Of a stretch of 64,000 nucleotides of DNA, positions 62,757 to 64,000 are shown piece by piece. The first letter of the stretch is position 1. Every line of letters begins with the position of its first letter. This DNA comes from Oscillospiraceae bacterium. Lineage in GTDB: Bacteria; Bacillota; Clostridia; Oscillospirales; Acutalibacteraceae. A program made the position numbers and the translations under genes. The stretch is taken from assembly GCA_022487055.1 (NCBI GenBank), contig JAKVJJ010000002.1:55741-119740 (forward strand). Direction: 5' to 3'. The notes beneath the pieces were generated by a model. The model worked only from the letters and a program-made list of their open reading frames with translations, was not told the origin of the DNA and made no database searches.

Positions 62757-63602
62757 TTAGGCCGTTGTTACAGCCTGATAGTAGATTGCACCCTTTTTGT
62801 TGTCCAGTACAAAAGCATCATAACAAATTCTGCCCTCAACCAGACTGCCGGAAATGCCCGGCGGGTCTGCATGAATACGGTAATCTTCCAGCTTTACCGG
62901 TGCCACGGTAGCAACCGGGTGGCAGAGCATAAAGCCAAAATCTGCCGGGAGTCTGCTTGCCGGTACTTTCAGAATGTTTGCACCGTCCAGATTGGAAATA
63001 ACGCCTTTCAATCGCATATCACTACCAATGTCGGTTTCCATGGTAATGTCTTTGCACTGCTTCATAAGCAGGTAAATAGCCGGTGTTACAATAAGTATGC
63101 GGCTGGATTCCGGTGCTTCTGCGGCGTCCAGTGCTTCGCCTGCTTTCAGAATCTCGGTGTAAATGTTATCGGCAGTCAGTGCCACTGCTGCGGGCTTCGT
63201 GCCTGCGTTTGCGGCCATGATGCCGAATACATAAGAGTCAACCTCTGGAATAACAACTTCGCGCTCCTGCCGTGCCAGTGCTTCCGCTGCGGAGAGCTGC
63301 TGTGCTGTTTCGTCTGTGTCCAGCTTGTCAATGGCAAAGGTGAAACTGCGGTCTTTCTTTAGCATCATTTCTTGCGTGGTTGCATCCAGCCCGGCGACTG
63401 CACCGAACCGACTTGCATTGCTGCCGGTGCCTGCTCTGTCATAGTCGTTCATGCCGGAAGTAGAAACCTTATAAACCTTTACGCTATGTGCGCCTGTCCA
63501 GTTAAAGTCATGGTTGGTAATAAGGCTTGTTTTGCTCTCTGTGCTGAATTTTTCATCAACATAAGGTTGAAATTTTGTTACAAGGTCAATTGTGTTTGCC
63601 AA
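62757..63602 (-). CDS. phage major capsid protein
   Basis: 281 residues, N4-gp56/P22-coat-like: ANTIDLVTKFQPYVDEKFSTESKTS start, KDRSFTFAIDKLDTDETAQQLSAAEALARQEREVVIPEVDSYVFG near 85-130, and C-terminal SLVEGRICYDAFVLDNKKGAIYYQAV. TTG start with AAAGGGCG upstream. Directly follows the scaffold gene, as in tailed phages. Confidence 0.82.
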   Translation of the reverse strand: MANTIDLVTKFQPYVDEKFSTESKTSLITNHDFNWTGAHSVKVYKVSTSGMNDYDRAGTGSNASRFGAVAGLDATTQEMMLKKDRSFTFAIDKLDTDETAQQLSAAEALARQEREVVIPEVDSYVFGIMAANAGTKPAAVALTADNIYTEILKAGEALDAAEAPESSRILIVTPAIYLLMKQCKDITMETDIGSDMRLKGVISNLDGANILKVPASRLPADFGFMLCHPVATVAPVKLEDYRIHADPPGISGSLVEGRICYDAFVLDNKKGAIYYQAVTTA

Positions 63603-63619
63603 TTATAAAACGCCCTTTC

Positions 63620-64000
63620 TTAATGCTTTTTGAACGCTTGGGCTATTACATCCACGGTAGATGCATCCTTACCGCCGGGTGTTACAATGCGGGAAGTTAC
63701 AATGTGCGGGGCATTTGCGGAAAGTCGAGGAAACGTTTCAATCAGCTTGTCAGCAAGCTTCTGGAAGCTGTCAGCGTTTGAAGTGTCCAGTATATCAAGA
63801 AACTGCTCTGGATATTTTCCTTTACTACCTGCAATAAGTTCCCGGCACTTTAATTTATTTTCCCGCTCGTCAAGTTCCTTTTCGCGGGTGTCTGCTGCTG
63901 TCGGATCTGCCTTGGTGCGTTCGCGTGCAAGTCTATCCGATACAATGCGGTTAACTTCATCCTGCGTAAATGTTTTACCAGTGGCCGCCGGTTCACCTGT
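63620..64000 (-). CDS. phage scaffolding protein (DUF4355-like), partial at window edge
   Basis: The last 126 residues are visible: KTFTQDEVNRIVSDRLARERTKA, then a charged coiled coil (REKELDERENKLKCRELIA) and a C-terminal DVIAQAFKKH. This is the pattern of DUF4355/coat-scaffold proteins upstream of N4-gp56-like capsids. The N-terminus is outside the window. The stop lies 17 bases before the capsid start. Confidence 0.72.
   Translation of the reverse strand, partial: TGEPAATGKTFTQDEVNRIVSDRLARERTKADPTAADTREKELDERENKLKCRELIAGSKGKYPEQFLDILDTSNADSFQKLADKLIETFPRLSANAPHIVTSRIVTPGGKDASTVDVIAQAFKKH

Larger units (their letters stand above)
60963..64000 (-). mobile_element. left edge of an integrated phage or satellite in tRNA-Leu (continues beyond window)
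   Basis: Immediately 3' of the tRNA, all genes lie on the minus strand: partial scaffold, major capsid, two small genes, sigma-like factor, then the tRNA. No tail genes follow the capsid before the element's end. Integrase and other genes would be outside the window. Confidence 0.7.

Overview
The window looks like the chromosome of an anaerobic, endospore-forming member of the Clostridia, probably of the Oscillospiraceae/Ruminococcaceae type. This is an inference from sporulation and germination genes (spoVAE, gpr, spoIIP, ypeB), a Gram-positive CIRCE-hrcA-grpE-dnaK-dnaJ operon, Gram-positive RBS and sigma-A promoter patterns, moderate GC, and frequent TTG/GTG starts. It is mostly ordinary host chromosome, carrying one compact phage-derived locus and the edge of a second integrated element.

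Layout. 1-14.8 kb: 5' part of an acetolactate synthase gene, a DUF1015 gene, a four-gene Gld-type ABC exporter operon, argH, a MATE exporter, spoVAE, rpsT, and convergent gpr and spoIIP. 14.8-26.1 kb: lepA divergent from hemW, the heat-shock operon under a perfect CIRCE, then greA-lysS and a membrane protein. 26.1-33.6 kb: a Crp-like regulator divergent from leuCD with a shared palindrome between them, a response regulator/histidine kinase/HtrA-like protease operon, and degV. 33.7-43.9 kb: a tightly packed, all-plus-strand phage-structural cassette. 43.9-53.6 kb: hflX, two small redox-type genes, then arginine biosynthesis argG-argC-argJ-argB-argD-argF with an ARG box before argG. 53.6-60.8 kb: ypeB, murD, a tandem M42 peptidase fusion, a GNAT-like gene and a PLP lyase. 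60.9-64 kb: tRNA-Leu(UAG), a structured non-coding stretch, and minus-strand phage genes (sigma-like factor, two small genes, capsid, partial scaffold).

The most unusual region is 33.7-43.9 kb. It encodes packaging and head proteins (small terminase-like, TerL, portal, protease, decoration-like, major capsid, two connector-like proteins) and then passes, with only a 34-codon gene in between, to PBSX-like baseplate proteins (LysM/XkdP-like, hub, short spike, gpW-like, gpJ-like, XkdU-like, fiber-like). No sheath, tube, tape-measure, lysis, replication or integrase gene is present. The reading frames are intact and linked by six 4-base stop/start overlaps. A perfect 14-bp direct repeat brackets the locus, the right copy lying in the hflX leader. 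This is either a domesticated particle-forming locus or a cleanly deleted prophage; intact coupling argues against random decay.

The arginine genes give a linear route from glutamate to arginine: ArgJ, ArgB, ArgC and ArgD make ornithine, ArgF citrulline, ArgG and ArgH arginine. argH sits about 38 kb from the rest. The sporulation genes are scattered as single genes instead of in their usual operons (no spoVAC/D by spoVAE, no sleB by ypeB, gpr and spoIIP facing each other).
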